This document shows, one piece after another, positions 19,165 through 27,720 of a stretch of 64,000 nt of DNA (the stretch's first letter is position 1; each line of letters starts with the position of its first letter). Below the pieces are notes generated by a model that saw only the letters and a list, made by a program, of their open reading frames with translations, was not told where the DNA came from and did not search any database. This stretch comes from Georgenia wutianyii (GTDB lineage Bacteria > Actinomycetota > Actinomycetes > Actinomycetales > Actinomycetaceae), in NCBI RefSeq assembly GCF_006349365.1, contig NZ_CP040899.1:1178001-1242000 (forward strand), written 5' to 3'. A program made the translations under genes and the position numbers.

Positions 19165-20522
19165 CGCGCTACCACCTCATCGGCATCGGCGGGGCGGGCA
19201 TGGCGCCCGTCGCCGAGCTCCTCGCCGCCCGTGGGCTCGAGGTCAGTGGGTCCGACGCCCGCCCGAGCGCGACCCTCGAGCGGCTGCGCGCCGCCGGCAT
19301 CACGGCCTACGTCGGGCACGACGCCGTGCACGTGCCCCCGGACGCGACCGTCGTCGTCTCCACGGCGGTGCGGCCCGACAACCCCGAGCTCGTCCGGGCG
19401 CGTGAGCTCGGCCTGCCGGTGATCCACCGCTCCCAGGCGCTCGTCGTCGCTGCCGAGGGCCAGGACTTCGTCGCGGTCGCGGGAGCCCACGGCAAGACGA
19501 CGACGTCGGCGATGCTCGCCGTCGCGCTCTCCGGGGTCGGCGCCGACCCGAGCTGGGCGATCGGCGGCCAGGTCGCCGGGCTCGGCAGCGGGGCGCACCT
19601 CGGGCGGGGTCGGGCGTTCGTCGCCGAGGCCGACGAGTCCGACGGCTCCTTCCTCAACTACCGTCCCGCCGTCGCCGTCGTCACCAACGTCGAGCCCGAC
19701 CACCTCGACCACTACGGCTCGCGCGAGGCCTTCGAGCAGGCCTTCGTCGACTTCGCCGGGCGCGTGACGAGTGTGCTCGTCGTGTGCGCCGACGACGCCG
19801 GCGCGCTGCGCCTGGCCCGGCGCGCCACCGGGACCCGGGTCCTCACCTACGGCACCGGCGAGGCGCCGGGCGTGGGGGAGGGCCACGTGCGGATCACCGA
19901 CCTCGTCCTCGGCGCGGCCGGGGCGAGCGCGGTGCTGAGCACGCCGCAGGGCCCGGTGCCGCTCGAGCTCGCCGCCACCGGGGAGCACAACGTGCGCAAC
20001 GCGACCGGTGCGTGGTGCGCGGGCGTCGCCCTCGGCGCCGACCCCCACAAGCTCGCCGCCGCCCTCGGCTCCTTCCGCGGCACCGGTCGCCGCTTCGAGG
20101 ACCGGGGGAGCGCCGCCGGCGTGCGGGTCGTCGACGACTACGCCCACCACCCGACGGAGGTCGCCGCCACGCTCACCGCCGCCCGCCTGGCCGCCGGTGA
20201 CGGACGCGTCCTCGTGCTCTTCCAGCCGCACCTGTACTCCCGGACCGTGGCCTTCGCCGCCGAGTTCGCCGACGCGCTCTCGCTCGCGGACGAGGTCGTC
20301 GTCACCGACGTCTACGCCGCCCGCGAGGACCCGGTCGAGGGCGTCGACGGCTCCCTCATCACGCGGCGCACCGCTGCCGGGCGCTACGTGGCCGACCGGG
20401 AGGAGGCCGCGGCCGTCGTCGCCGGTCTCGCCCGCCCCGGAGACCTGCTCCTCACGATGGGCGCCGGGGACGTCACCGAGCTCGGACCGCGCATCCTGCG
20501 CCTGCTGGAGGAGCGGGCGTGA
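19161..20522 (+). CDS. murC: UDP-N-acetylmuramate--L-alanine ligase
   Basis: 453 residues, ATG 19161 overlapping murG. HLIGIGGAGMAPVAELL at the N-terminus, VVSTAVRPDNPEL, ATP loop VAGAHGKTTTSAML, EADESDGSFL, NVEPDHLDHYGS and C-terminal VVDDYAHHPTEVAATL. It starts the stem peptide by adding L-Ala to UDP-MurNAc. Slightly short for the family but complete. Confidence 0.97.
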   Translation: MTRYHLIGIGGAGMAPVAELLAARGLEVSGSDARPSATLERLRAAGITAYVGHDAVHVPPDATVVVSTAVRPDNPELVRARELGLPVIHRSQALVVAAEGQDFVAVAGAHGKTTTSAMLAVALSGVGADPSWAIGGQVAGLGSGAHLGRGRAFVAEADESDGSFLNYRPAVAVVTNVEPDHLDHYGSREAFEQAFVDFAGRVTSVLVVCADDAGALRLARRATGTRVLTYGTGEAPGVGEGHVRITDLVLGAAGASAVLSTPQGPVPLELAATGEHNVRNATGAWCAGVALGADPHKLAAALGSFRGTGRRFEDRGSAAGVRVVDDYAHHPTEVAATLTAARLAAGDGRVLVLFQPHLYSRTVAFAAEFADALSLADEVVVTDVYAAREDPVEGVDGSLITRRTAAGRYVADREEAAAVVAGLARPGDLLLTMGAGDVTELGPRILRLLEERA

Positions 20523-21445
20523 GGCCGCCCGCCCAGCCGCGCCTGCCGCGCCCCGGACCCACCCCGCACGTCCCGGTCCAGGAGGAGCGCGGCCGGACGA
20601 CCGTGACGCCGCCGGCCCCGCGGCAGCAGCCCGCCCGTGAGCCGGTGCCGACCGAGCGCGCGCGGCGCTGGCTGCCGGTGCGCCAGCGCCCCGAGGACAG
20701 CCGGCCCGCCGGGCCGGGGTTCCTCGAGCGCCTCGCCGAGCGCACGCGCGCCCAGCGACGGCTCGCGTGGCGCAAGGTGCTCCTCGCCGTCGGTGTCCTC
20801 GTCACCGTCGGCGCCCTCGCCTGGGCGCTGCTCGCCTCGCCGCTGCTCGCCCTCGACGTCGAGCAGGTCACCGTCTCGGGGGCGGGGGAGGGGACGACCG
20901 TCCCCGTCGAGGCGGTGATGGACGTCGTCATGCGGCACGAGGGCGTCCCGCTCACCCGGCTCGACACCGCCGGCCTCACCGAGCAGGTCGGCGCGATCAC
21001 CACCGTGCGCTCGGTGGACGTCAGCCGCTCCTGGCCGCGCGGACTGTCCGTGCAGGTCACCGCCCGCGTGCCGGTCGCCGCGGCGACGGCCGAGGAAGGG
21101 CTCGTCCTGCTCGACGTCGACGGCGTCGTCGTGGGCTCCGTCGCCGAGCCGCCCGATGGGCTGCCGCGCGTCACCGTGCCGCTGTCCGGCGAGCGGGCAG
21201 GCCAGACCCTCGAGGCCGTGCTCGCGGTCCTCGCCCAGCTGCCCGCGGAGCTGCGGGCGGAGGTCGCGACCGCCGGGGCGACGAACCCCGCGTCGATCAC
21301 CCTCGAGCTCACCGACGGCGCCCGGGTGCTGTGGGGCGACGTGGCCGAGTCCGAGCTCAAGGCCGCCGTCCTCGCCGTCGTGCGGGAGCGCCCGGCCGCG
21401 GTCTACGACGTCACCGTCCCGCGCTCCCCGACCCTCTCCGACTGA
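20519..21445 (+). CDS. ftsQ: cell division protein FtsQ
   Basis: 308 residues, GTG 20519 overlapping murC (GTGA). A long Pro/Arg-rich cytoplasmic tail of about 80 residues, one membrane helix (KVLLAVGVLVTVGALAWALLA), a POTRA domain beginning LDVEQVTVSGAGEGTTVP, and the FtsQ beta domain (VRSVDVSRSWPRGLSVQVTARVPVA). It recruits FtsL/FtsB and links FtsZ to septal synthesis. The long basic tail is typical of actinobacterial FtsQ. Confidence 0.93.
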   Translation: MRPPAQPRLPRPGPTPHVPVQEERGRTTVTPPAPRQQPAREPVPTERARRWLPVRQRPEDSRPAGPGFLERLAERTRAQRRLAWRKVLLAVGVLVTVGALAWALLASPLLALDVEQVTVSGAGEGTTVPVEAVMDVVMRHEGVPLTRLDTAGLTEQVGAITTVRSVDVSRSWPRGLSVQVTARVPVAAATAEEGLVLLDVDGVVVGSVAEPPDGLPRVTVPLSGERAGQTLEAVLAVLAQLPAELRAEVATAGATNPASITLELTDGARVLWGDVAESELKAAVLAVVRERPAAVYDVTVPRSPTLSD

Positions 21446-21542
21446 CCCTGCGCACGATCCGGCGCTCGGCGGGAGGGGGTGCGCCGGAGCAGGGGTGACC
21501 GGGGACACCGCACGGGCGCGTGCGACACACCTGCCGAGGTCG

Positions 21543-21571
21543 TTGCCGGTGCCCTCGTCGGCCCCTAGCGT
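21543..21571 (+). promoter_or_regulatory. ftsZ promoter
   Basis: TTGCCG (21543-21548) and TAGCGT (21566-21571) with an ideal 17-bp spacer in the 220-bp gap before ftsZ. Predicted start near 21578, giving a leader of about 88 nt. Confidence 0.65.
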
Positions 21572-21596
21572 TCGGGTGCCAGAGAATGACATAAGT

Positions 21597-21625
21597 CTAA
21601 CCCTGAGGTAGAGATTGAGGGTTAG
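21597..21625 (+). promoter_or_regulatory. inverted repeat in the ftsZ leader
   Basis: CTAACCCT (21597-21604) and AGGGTTAG (21618-21625) form a perfect 8-bp inverted repeat around a 13-nt purine-rich loop. It falls inside the predicted ftsZ 5' UTR, an unusually A/T-rich island. It could be an operator or an RNA hairpin controlling FtsZ level. Confidence 0.6.
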
Positions 21626-21665
21626 GCCGTGTGGACCAGCAGCAGACTCAAGTGAGGGGGCCGAC

Positions 21666-22880
21666 GTGGCGGCACCGCAGAACTACCTAGCAGTGATCAA
21701 GGTGGTGGGCATCGGAGGTGGCGGTGTCAACGCCGTCAACCGGATGATCGAGGTCGGGTTGAAGGGCGTGGAGTTCATCGCCGTCAACACCGACGCCCAG
21801 GCGCTCCTCATGAGCGACGCCGACGTCAAGCTCGACGTGGGCCGTGAGCTCACGCGCGGGCTCGGGGCCGGCGCGGACCCCGAGGTGGGCAAGAAGGCCG
21901 CCGAGGACCACGCGGAGGAGATCGAGGAGGTCCTGCGCGGGGCCGACATGGTCTTCGTGACCGCCGGCGAGGGCGGCGGCACCGGCACCGGCGGCGCGCC
22001 CGTCGTCGCCCGGATCGCCCGTTCGCTCGGCGCGCTCACCATCGGCGTGGTCACCCGCCCCTTCACCTTCGAGGGCCGGCGCCGCTCCACCCAGGCCGAG
22101 TCCGGCATCGAGGCGCTGCGCGACGAGGTCGACACCCTCATCGTCATCCCCAACGACCGTCTGCTGTCGATCTCCGACCGCAACGTCTCGGTCCTCGACG
22201 CCTTCAAGAGCGCCGACCAGGTGCTCCTGTCGGGTGTCCAGGGGATCACCGACCTCATCACCACCCCCGGTCTCATCAACCTCGACTTCGCCGACGTCAA
22301 GTCCGTCATGCAGGGCGCGGGCAGCGCCCTCATGGGCATCGGCTCGGCCCGCGGTGAGGACCGCGCGGTCCAGGCCGCCGAGCTGGCGATCTCCTCCCCG
22401 CTCCTCGAGGCGAGCATCGACGGCGCCTACGGCGTCCTGCTCTCCATCCAGGGTGGCAGCGACCTCGGCCTCTTCGAGATCCACGAGGCCGCCCGCCTCG
22501 TCCAGGAGGCCGCGCACCCCGAGGCCAACATCATCTTCGGAAACGTCATCGACGACGCCCTCGGCGACGAGGTGCGCGTCACCGTCATCGCCGCCGGGTT
22601 CGACGAGCCCACGGCCAAGCCCGTCGCGATGCCTCCCGCGCGCCGTCGTGCGGCCGAGGCGCCCGTCGCCTTAGACAGCGCCCCGAGCACTCCCGAGCCG
22701 GTCGTCGCGCCGAGCCCCGTCGTGGCTGCCAGCCCCGAGCGGGCCCCGGAGCCCGAGCCGGTCTACGCGGGTCGCGAGGGCGAGCAGCGCCGGCCGCTCG
22801 AGGTGCCGCGGGTCTTCGACGAGGAGCCGGTCCGCGGTCGTCGCGAGGAGGACCTCGACATCCCCGACTTCCTGCGCTGA
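21666..22880 (+). CDS. ftsZ: cell division GTPase FtsZ
   Basis: 404 residues from GTG 21666 behind GAGGGGG. The tubulin-type GTPase is textbook: [15 protein letters not shown], the signature GGGTGTGG at residues 103-110, [22 protein letters not shown], and the T7 loop [14 protein letters not shown] 65-residue Pro/Glu-rich linker follows, then the conserved C-terminal peptide DLDIPDFLR that binds SepF, FtsW and other partners. It polymerises into the Z ring. It has its own promoter and leader, separate from the upstream mur genes. Confidence 0.98.
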   Translation: MAAPQNYLAVIKVVGIGGGGVNAVNRMIEVGLKGVEFIAVNTDAQALLMSDADVKLDVGRELTRGLGAGADPEVGKKAAEDHAEEIEEVLRGADMVFVTAGEGGGTGTGGAPVVARIARSLGALTIGVVTRPFTFEGRRRSTQAESGIEALRDEVDTLIVIPNDRLLSISDRNVSVLDAFKSADQVLLSGVQGITDLITTPGLINLDFADVKSVMQGAGSALMGIGSARGEDRAVQAAELAISSPLLEASIDGAYGVLLSIQGGSDLGLFEIHEAARLVQEAAHPEANIIFGNVIDDALGDEVRVTVIAAGFDEPTAKPVAMPPARRRAAEAPVALDSAPSTPEPVVAPSPVVAASPERAPEPEPVYAGREGEQRRPLEVPRVFDEEPVRGRREEDLDIPDFLR

Positions 22881-22892
22881 GCCGGCTGAGCC

Positions 22893-23651
22893 GTGCTCGA
22901 GCTGGTCTCTGGCGATCTGGGCCCCGGCGCGCGTGGTGTCTTCACCACGCGCGCCGGTGGCGTCTCCGGGGGGCGCTACGCCGCCCGGGACGGCGACGGC
23001 GGGCTCAACCTCGGCCCGCACGTCGGTGACGACGACGAGTCCGTCACCGCCAACCGTGCGCTCCTCGACCGCGCGCTCGGGCAGCGCGTCACCTGGATGA
23101 GCCAGGTGCACGGCGCCCGGGTCGTCACGGTCACCGCGCCCCCTGCCGCGGAGGCCGTGACCGCGGGGGAGTGCGACGCGCTCGTCGCCCTCCGCAACGG
23201 CCCCACGACGCCGGCGGTGGCCGTCATGGTCGCCGACTGCGTCCCCCTCCTCCTCGCCACGCCCGACGGCGCGCAGGTCGCCGCCGTCCACGTCGGCCGT
23301 CAGGGCATGGTCGGCGGCGTCGTCGCCGCGGCACTCGCGGAGCTCGGCGCCCGCGGCGCGGTGGTGGAGGACCTCTACGCGAGCCTCGGCCCGAGCATCT
23401 GCGGACGCTGCTACGAGGTGCCCGGCGAGATGCGCGAGGACGTCGCCAGCGCCGTGCCGGAGGCGTGCGCCGAGACCTCCTGGGGCACCCCCGCCCTCGA
23501 CCTGCCCGCCGGCGTGGCCGCGCAGCTTCGCGCCGCCGGCGTGCGCCGCGTGCAGCGGCTGGACCTGTGCACCGCCGAGGACGAGCGGTTCTACTCCTAC
23601 CGGCGCGACGGGCGCACCGGCCGTCTCGCCGGCGTCGTCCACCCCGCCTGA
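22893..23651 (+). CDS. pgeF: peptidoglycan editing factor PgeF (laccase-domain, YfiH/YlmD family)
   Basis: 252 residues from GTG 22893, 12 bp after ftsZ. Family motifs: GVFTTRAGGVSGG, SQVHGARVV, VADCVPLLLATP and AAVHVGRQGMVGGVV, supplying the two His and one Cys metal ligands. The usual HAGWRG segment is changed to HVGRQG. Members were first called polyphenol oxidases; the better-supported role is removal of misincorporated L-Ser from UDP-MurNAc-peptide, which suits a place in this cluster. The usual next gene, yggS, is absent. Confidence 0.88.
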   Translation: MLELVSGDLGPGARGVFTTRAGGVSGGRYAARDGDGGLNLGPHVGDDDESVTANRALLDRALGQRVTWMSQVHGARVVTVTAPPAAEAVTAGECDALVALRNGPTTPAVAVMVADCVPLLLATPDGAQVAAVHVGRQGMVGGVVAAALAELGARGAVVEDLYASLGPSICGRCYEVPGEMREDVASAVPEACAETSWGTPALDLPAGVAAQLRAAGVRRVQRLDLCTAEDERFYSYRRDGRTGRLAGVVHPA

Positions 23652-23761
23652 CACCCGCGCGCGACACGCCGCGACTCGTCCGTGCCGAGGGGACGGCGCT
23701 GGTCTAGCGTCACATCACAGGAGCGGCACGAGGTGTGATCGCAGAGAGGACGGGAGCAGTC

Positions 23762-24241
23762 ATGGCCGGAGCACTGCGCAAGACGATGGCGTACCTCGGA
23801 CTGTCCGAGGACGAGGGTGACTATGTCGACGAGCTCGACGCCCCCCGTCACGAGGAGTCCGCCGTGGCAGAGCCGCGCGCCGAGCGCCACGACCGTCACG
23901 AGCGGCCGGTGCAGGTGACGCCGATGCGGGTCGTGCCCGCGCCCGAGCCGGTCGAGCACGACCTGCGCCGCATCAGCACGGTCCACCCGAGCACCTACAA
24001 CGAGGCCAGGGTCATCGGCGAGGCGTTCCGCGACGGGACCCCCGTGATCATGAACCTCACCGGCATGAGCGAGACCGAGGCCAAGCGCATGGTGGACTTC
24101 TCCGCCGGGCTCGTCTTCGGGCTGCACGGCTCGATCGAGCGGGTGACCAACAGGGTCTTCCTGCTGTCCCCCGCGAGTGTCGAGGTCGCCGGCGCCGGTG
24201 AGCCCGACGGCGGCCCCGGCCGCCTGTTCAACCAGAGCTGA
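23762..24241 (+). CDS. sepF: cell division protein SepF
   Basis: 159 residues from ATG 23762. N-terminal membrane-binding amphipathic helix (AGALRKTMAYLGLSEDE), an acidic/Pro-rich linker of about 45 residues, and a SepF core with STYNEARVIGEAFRDGTPVIMNL and RMVDFSAGLVFGLHGSIERV, followed by VFLLSPASV. SepF is the membrane anchor for FtsZ in bacteria lacking FtsA, which fits the absence of ftsA here. A -10-like TAGCGT at 23705-23710 may give it its own promoter. GTG 23735 is a possible earlier start. Confidence 0.93.
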   Translation: MAGALRKTMAYLGLSEDEGDYVDELDAPRHEESAVAEPRAERHDRHERPVQVTPMRVVPAPEPVEHDLRRISTVHPSTYNEARVIGEAFRDGTPVIMNLTGMSETEAKRMVDFSAGLVFGLHGSIERVTNRVFLLSPASVEVAGAGEPDGGPGRLFNQS

Positions 24242-24242
24242 C

Positions 24243-24536
24243 GTGGACCTGCTCTTCTCGATCGTCTACTTCCTGCTCCTGCTCTACCTTCTCGTCCTCA
24301 TCGGGCGGCTCGTCCTCGACTGGGTGCAGGTCTTCGCCCGGGACTGGCGTCCGCGCGGCGTGCTCCTCGTCGTCGCGGAAGCCGTCTACACGCTCACCGA
24401 CCCGCCGCTCAACTGGCTGCGTCGCTACATCCCCCCGCTCCGGCTCGGGGGGATCGCGCTCGACCTGGGGTTCATCATCCTGTTCCTCGGGGTGAGCATC
24501 GCGATGCGTGTCGCAGCCGCGCTGTCCCTGATGTGA
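24243..24536 (+). CDS. YggT family membrane protein
   Basis: 97 residues from GTG 24243, one base after the sepF stop. Two hydrophobic segments (about 3-22 and 70-92) separated by a loop with VYTLTDPPLNWLRRYIPP, the YggT/Ycf19 hallmark. In Gram-positive bacteria this small protein is regularly found between sepF and divIVA; a role in assembling membrane or division machinery is suspected but not defined. Confidence 0.9.
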   Translation: MDLLFSIVYFLLLLYLLVLIGRLVLDWVQVFARDWRPRGVLLVVAEAVYTLTDPPLNWLRRYIPPLRLGGIALDLGFIILFLGVSIAMRVAAALSLM

Positions 24537-24642
24537 CGGCTCGCGGCGCGTATGCGCTCGCTCTAGTAACGTTCCGCTAACGTGGTCCCGTGAGCCGCGC
24601 GGGCGCTCACGACCGAACGACCGAACTACCGAGGTGACGACT

Positions 24643-25308
24643 ATGGCGCTGCTCACAGCAGACGACGTGCTGAACAAGAAGTTTCAGCCGACGAAGTTCC
24701 GGGAGGGCTACGACCAGGACGAGGTCGACGACTTCCTGGACGAGGTCGTCAACACGCTGAGCTCCCTGAGCAACGAGAACGAGGAGCTCAAGGCGAAGCT
24801 CGCGGCCGCCGAGCGGCGGATCGCCGAGCTCAGCAGCGGCGAGCAGCCGCAGCAGCCCGCGGCCCCTGCTCCCGCCCCCGAGCCGGAGCCCGAGCCCGAG
24901 CCGGAGCCGGCCTTCGCGCCGCAGGCCGCGGCGCCGGTCGCCGAGGCCGCTGCTCCCGTCGAGAGCGGCGACGAGCCGACCTCCGCCACCGGGATGCTCG
25001 CCCTCGCCCAGCGCGTGCACGACGAGTACGTCAACAACGGCAAGCAGGAGGGTGACCGGATCCTCCACGAGGCCCGCACCGAGGCCGAGCGGATCGTCCG
25101 CGAGGCCGAGGACACCCACAACCGCACGCTCGCCCAGCTCGAGCAGGAGCGCTCGCTCCTCGAGCGCAAGATCGACGAGCTGCGCGTCTTCGAGCGGGAC
25201 TACCGGACCCGCCTCAAGAGCTACCTCGAGTCGCTGCTCTCCGACGTCGAGGGCCGGGGCAACATCTCCGGTCGCGGTGGCGACTCCTCGGCGCAGTTCG
25301 GTCGCTGA
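24643..25308 (+). CDS. divIVA: polar growth/division scaffold DivIVA (Wag31-like)
   Basis: 221 residues from ATG 24643 (MALLTADDVLNKKF), with GAGGTGA 5 nt upstream; an in-frame GTG at 24634 is less likely. The N-terminal lipid-binding domain contains KFREGYDQDEVDDFLDEV; a first coiled coil (LSNENEELKAKLAAAERRIAEL), a Pro-Glu repeat linker (runs of PE dipeptides) and a long C-terminal coiled coil follow. It marks curved membrane and drives polar growth in actinobacteria. A perfect hairpin follows the gene. Confidence 0.95.
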   Translation: MALLTADDVLNKKFQPTKFREGYDQDEVDDFLDEVVNTLSSLSNENEELKAKLAAAERRIAELSSGEQPQQPAAPAPAPEPEPEPEPEPAFAPQAAAPVAEAAAPVESGDEPTSATGMLALAQRVHDEYVNNGKQEGDRILHEARTEAERIVREAEDTHNRTLAQLEQERSLLERKIDELRVFERDYRTRLKSYLESLLSDVEGRGNISGRGGDSSAQFGR

Positions 25309-25316
25309 GCTCTGAC

Positions 25317-25347
25317 GACGGCGGCGGTCCACCGGACCGCCGCCGTC
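25317..25347 (+). terminator. hairpin terminator after divIVA
   Basis: GACGGCGGCGGTCC (25317-25330) pairs perfectly with GGACCGCCGCCGTC (25334-25347) across a 3-nt loop. No T-run. It lies 9 bp after the divIVA stop and 17 bp before lspA, closing the dcw block. Confidence 0.8.
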
Positions 25348-25364
25348 GGCATGGAAGGACAGGC

Positions 25365-26249
25365 ATGACGCAGCAGCAGCGGCGCCGGCGCGGGCGGATC
25401 GCCCTCCTCGTCGCACTCGCGGTGGGGATCGCCGTCGCCGACCAGGTGACGAAGTACCTCGCAGAGGCCAACCTCACGCAGGGCGTCATCGTCCCGCTGG
25501 TCGGTGACCTCCTCGGTCTCCAGCTCATCTACAACCCCGGCGCGGCGTTCTCCATCGCCACCGGGATGACGTGGGTCTTCACGGTCATCAGCATCGGCGT
25601 CGTCATCGTCGTCGTGCGGGTGGCCCGGCGCCTGCGCTCGACCGCGTGGGCGGTGGCCCTGGGCCTGCTGCTCGGCGGGGCGATCGGCAACCTCTACGAC
25701 CGGCTGCTGCGCGAGCCCGGCTTCGCGCGCGGCCACGTCGTCGACTTCATCAACTACAACGGCTGGTTCGTCGGCAACGTCGCCGACATCGCCATCGTCG
25801 CCGCCGCCGTGCTCATCGCGATCCTCGCGCTCCTCGGCCTCGAGGTCGACGGCACCCGAGTGTCGGACGGGCAGGAGGACGCCGAGCCCCGTCCCGGCAC
25901 CGAGGACGAGGACCTGAGCGAGGAGCCGCTCGACGCCGAGGACGAGTTCTCCGGCGAGGTCCCGCGCCCCACCGACGACGACGTCGACGTCGCCACCTGG
26001 GTCTCCGGGGCCCCCTCCGCGAGCGAGGTCGCCCCTCCGGGCGCCGTGCCGGTCGCGGAGACCCCGACGCCCGACTGGACGCCCACCGGCGCGAGCGCGC
26101 CCCGGGAGGAGTCCGACCGCCCCGCGGCCCCCGACCAGCCGTCCCCGGCCGCCGAGCAGGACGAGCCCGTCCCGCCCGCGCAGGAGACGCCGCGCCGGCG
26201 TCCCCGCAGCCGGCGCGAGGCCCGACTCGCGGACGACGGCGATGCCTGA
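25365..26249 (+). CDS. lspA: lipoprotein signal peptidase with long acidic C-terminal extension
   Basis: 294 residues from ATG 25365. The first 165 are a standard LspA with four membrane helices: [19 protein letters not shown], and the catalytic aspartates in [11 protein letters not shown] and NVADIAI. It removes the signal peptide of prolipoproteins after diacylglyceryl transfer. The remaining 130 residues are a disordered tail rich in Asp, Glu and Pro, ending in a basic [12 protein letters not shown] stretch. Usual enzymes end near residue 160-200. Overlaps the pseudouridine synthase gene by 8 bp. Confidence 0.93.
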   Translation: MTQQQRRRRGRIALLVALAVGIAVADQVTKYLAEANLTQGVIVPLVGDLLGLQLIYNPGAAFSIATGMTWVFTVISIGVVIVVVRVARRLRSTAWAVALGLLLGGAIGNLYDRLLREPGFARGHVVDFINYNGWFVGNVADIAIVAAAVLIAILALLGLEVDGTRVSDGQEDAEPRPGTEDEDLSEEPLDAEDEFSGEVPRPTDDDVDVATWVSGAPSASEVAPPGAVPVAETPTPDWTPTGASAPREESDRPAAPDQPSPAAEQDEPVPPAQETPRRRPRSRREARLADDGDA

Positions 26250-27174
26250 GACCCGCTCCCTGCCCGTGCCCGACGGCCTGGCCGGCGAGCGGGTCGACGC
26301 GGCGCTCGCCCGGCTCCTCGGCTTCTCCCGCACCCGCGCGGCCGAGCTCGCCGAAGCGGGCGCGGTGCTGCTCGACGGGCGCGTGCTCGGCAAGTCCGAC
26401 CGACTCGTCGCGGGCGGCTGGCTCGAGGTCACGATCCCCGACCCGCCCGCCGCGGCCGCCGCCCCGCCGGAGCCCGTGCCCGGGCTGCGGGTGGTCTTCG
26501 AGGACGAGGACGTCGTCGTCGTCGACAAGCCCGTCGGGGTGGCCGCCCACCCCAGCCCCGGCTGGGAGGGCCCCACCGTCGTCGGCGGGCTCCAGGCCGC
26601 CGGCTACCGCGTCTCCACCTCGGGGGCGGCCGAGCGGCAGGGCATCGTCCACCGCCTCGACGTCGGCACCTCGGGCCTCATGGTCGTCGCCAAGACAGAG
26701 CTCGCCTACTCCGTGCTCAAGCGCGCCTTCAAGGAGCGCACGGTCGAGAAGGTCTACCACGCGCTCGTCCAGGGCCACATGGACCCGTTCGCCGGGACGA
26801 TCGACGCCCCCGTGGGCCGCGACCCCCGGCACGACTACCGCTTCGCCGTCGTCGCCGGCGGCAAGCCCTCGATCACCCACTACGAGACGCTCGAGGCGAT
26901 GCCCGGCGCCTCGCTGCTCGAGATCCACCTCGAGACCGGCCGCACGCACCAGATCCGCGTGCACACCTCGGCGCTGCGTCACCCGTGCGTGGGTGACACG
27001 ACCTACGGGGCGGACCCGGTGCTCGCCCGCAAGCTCGGGCTCACCCGCCAGTGGCTGCACGCAGTTCGCCTCGGCTTCGCCCACCCGCGCGACGGGCACC
27101 CCGTCGTCGTGGCGAGCGAGTACCCCGAGGACCTCGCCGCAGCACTGGAGGCGGTGCGCGAGGGCGTGCGGTGA
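26242..27174 (+). CDS. RluA/RluD-type ribosomal RNA pseudouridine synthase
   Basis: 310 residues, ATG 26242. N-terminal S4 domain ([22 protein letters not shown]) and the catalytic core with the Asp-containing [19 protein letters not shown], plus [12 protein letters not shown]. It isomerises uridines in 23S rRNA, probably the helix 69 sites. The lspA-rluD pairing is a common bacterial arrangement. The exact target sites cannot be read from sequence, so no symbol is given. Confidence 0.92.
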   Translation: MPETRSLPVPDGLAGERVDAALARLLGFSRTRAAELAEAGAVLLDGRVLGKSDRLVAGGWLEVTIPDPPAAAAAPPEPVPGLRVVFEDEDVVVVDKPVGVAAHPSPGWEGPTVVGGLQAAGYRVSTSGAAERQGIVHRLDVGTSGLMVVAKTELAYSVLKRAFKERTVEKVYHALVQGHMDPFAGTIDAPVGRDPRHDYRFAVVAGGKPSITHYETLEAMPGASLLEIHLETGRTHQIRVHTSALRHPCVGDTTYGADPVLARKLGLTRQWLHAVRLGFAHPRDGHPVVVASEYPEDLAAALEAVREGVR

Positions 27175-27710
27175 GCGTGCGCACCAGCCTCGTCACCACC
27201 CGCGCCCAGCTCGAGGAGGCGTGGGCGGTGCGCTTCGCCGTCTTCGTCGACGAGCAGCGCGTACCGGCCGAGCTCGAGGTCGACGACCTCGACGAGGCCC
27301 CGACGACGAGCCACGAGCTCGCGCTCGACGGCGACGCCGTCGTCGGCACCGGACGCCTCCTCCTCGACGCGCCGGGCCACGTCCACCTCGGCCGGCTCGC
27401 GGTGCTCCGCGAGCACCGCGGGCGCGGGGTGGGCGCGCTGCTCGTGCGGGCGCTGGAGGACCTCGCCCTCGAGCGCCACGCCGTGGGCGCGCCGGGCGCC
27501 GTCGAGGTCGTGCTCAGCGCGCAGGAGGCGGCGATGGGTTTCTACCGCGCCCTCGGGTACGCGCCGGTGAGCGGCGAGCGGTACCTCGACGCCGGGATCT
27601 GGCACCAGGACATGGCCCGCACGCTCACCGCCGGGAGCCCGTCCGGACGACACGCCGAGCGACCAGGATCTCCCTCGGCCGAGGCCGGGGACGTGGGTGG
27701 TCCGACCTAG
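27171..27710 (+). CDS. GNAT family N-acetyltransferase
   Basis: 179 residues, GTG 27171 overlapping the previous stop. Acetyl-CoA binding motif A reads [21 protein letters not shown], preceded by [24 protein letters not shown], and followed by [28 protein letters not shown]. This is the ElaA/YjcF-like subgroup; the acceptor substrate is unknown. The last 25 residues are low-complexity and overlap the dnaE promoter. Probably the last gene of the lspA operon. Confidence 0.85.
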   Translation: MSVRTSLVTTRAQLEEAWAVRFAVFVDEQRVPAELEVDDLDEAPTTSHELALDGDAVVGTGRLLLDAPGHVHLGRLAVLREHRGRGVGALLVRALEDLALERHAVGAPGAVEVVLSAQEAAMGFYRALGYAPVSGERYLDAGIWHQDMARTLTAGSPSGRHAERPGSPSAEAGDVGGPT

Positions 27711-27713
27711 ACT
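27708..27713 (+). promoter_or_regulatory. dnaE -10 element (leaderless)
   Basis: TAGACT ends 7 nt before the dnaE ATG, so transcription should begin at or next to the start codon. It lies inside the 3' end of the GNAT gene. Confidence 0.6.
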
Positions 27714-27720
27714 GACCGGC

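Noticed and set aside
24537..24642. divIVA promoter from two TAACGT boxes (24567 and 24578)
   Set aside because: Neither has a recognisable -35 at 16-18 bp; left out as a feature, though the gap surely holds the promoter.
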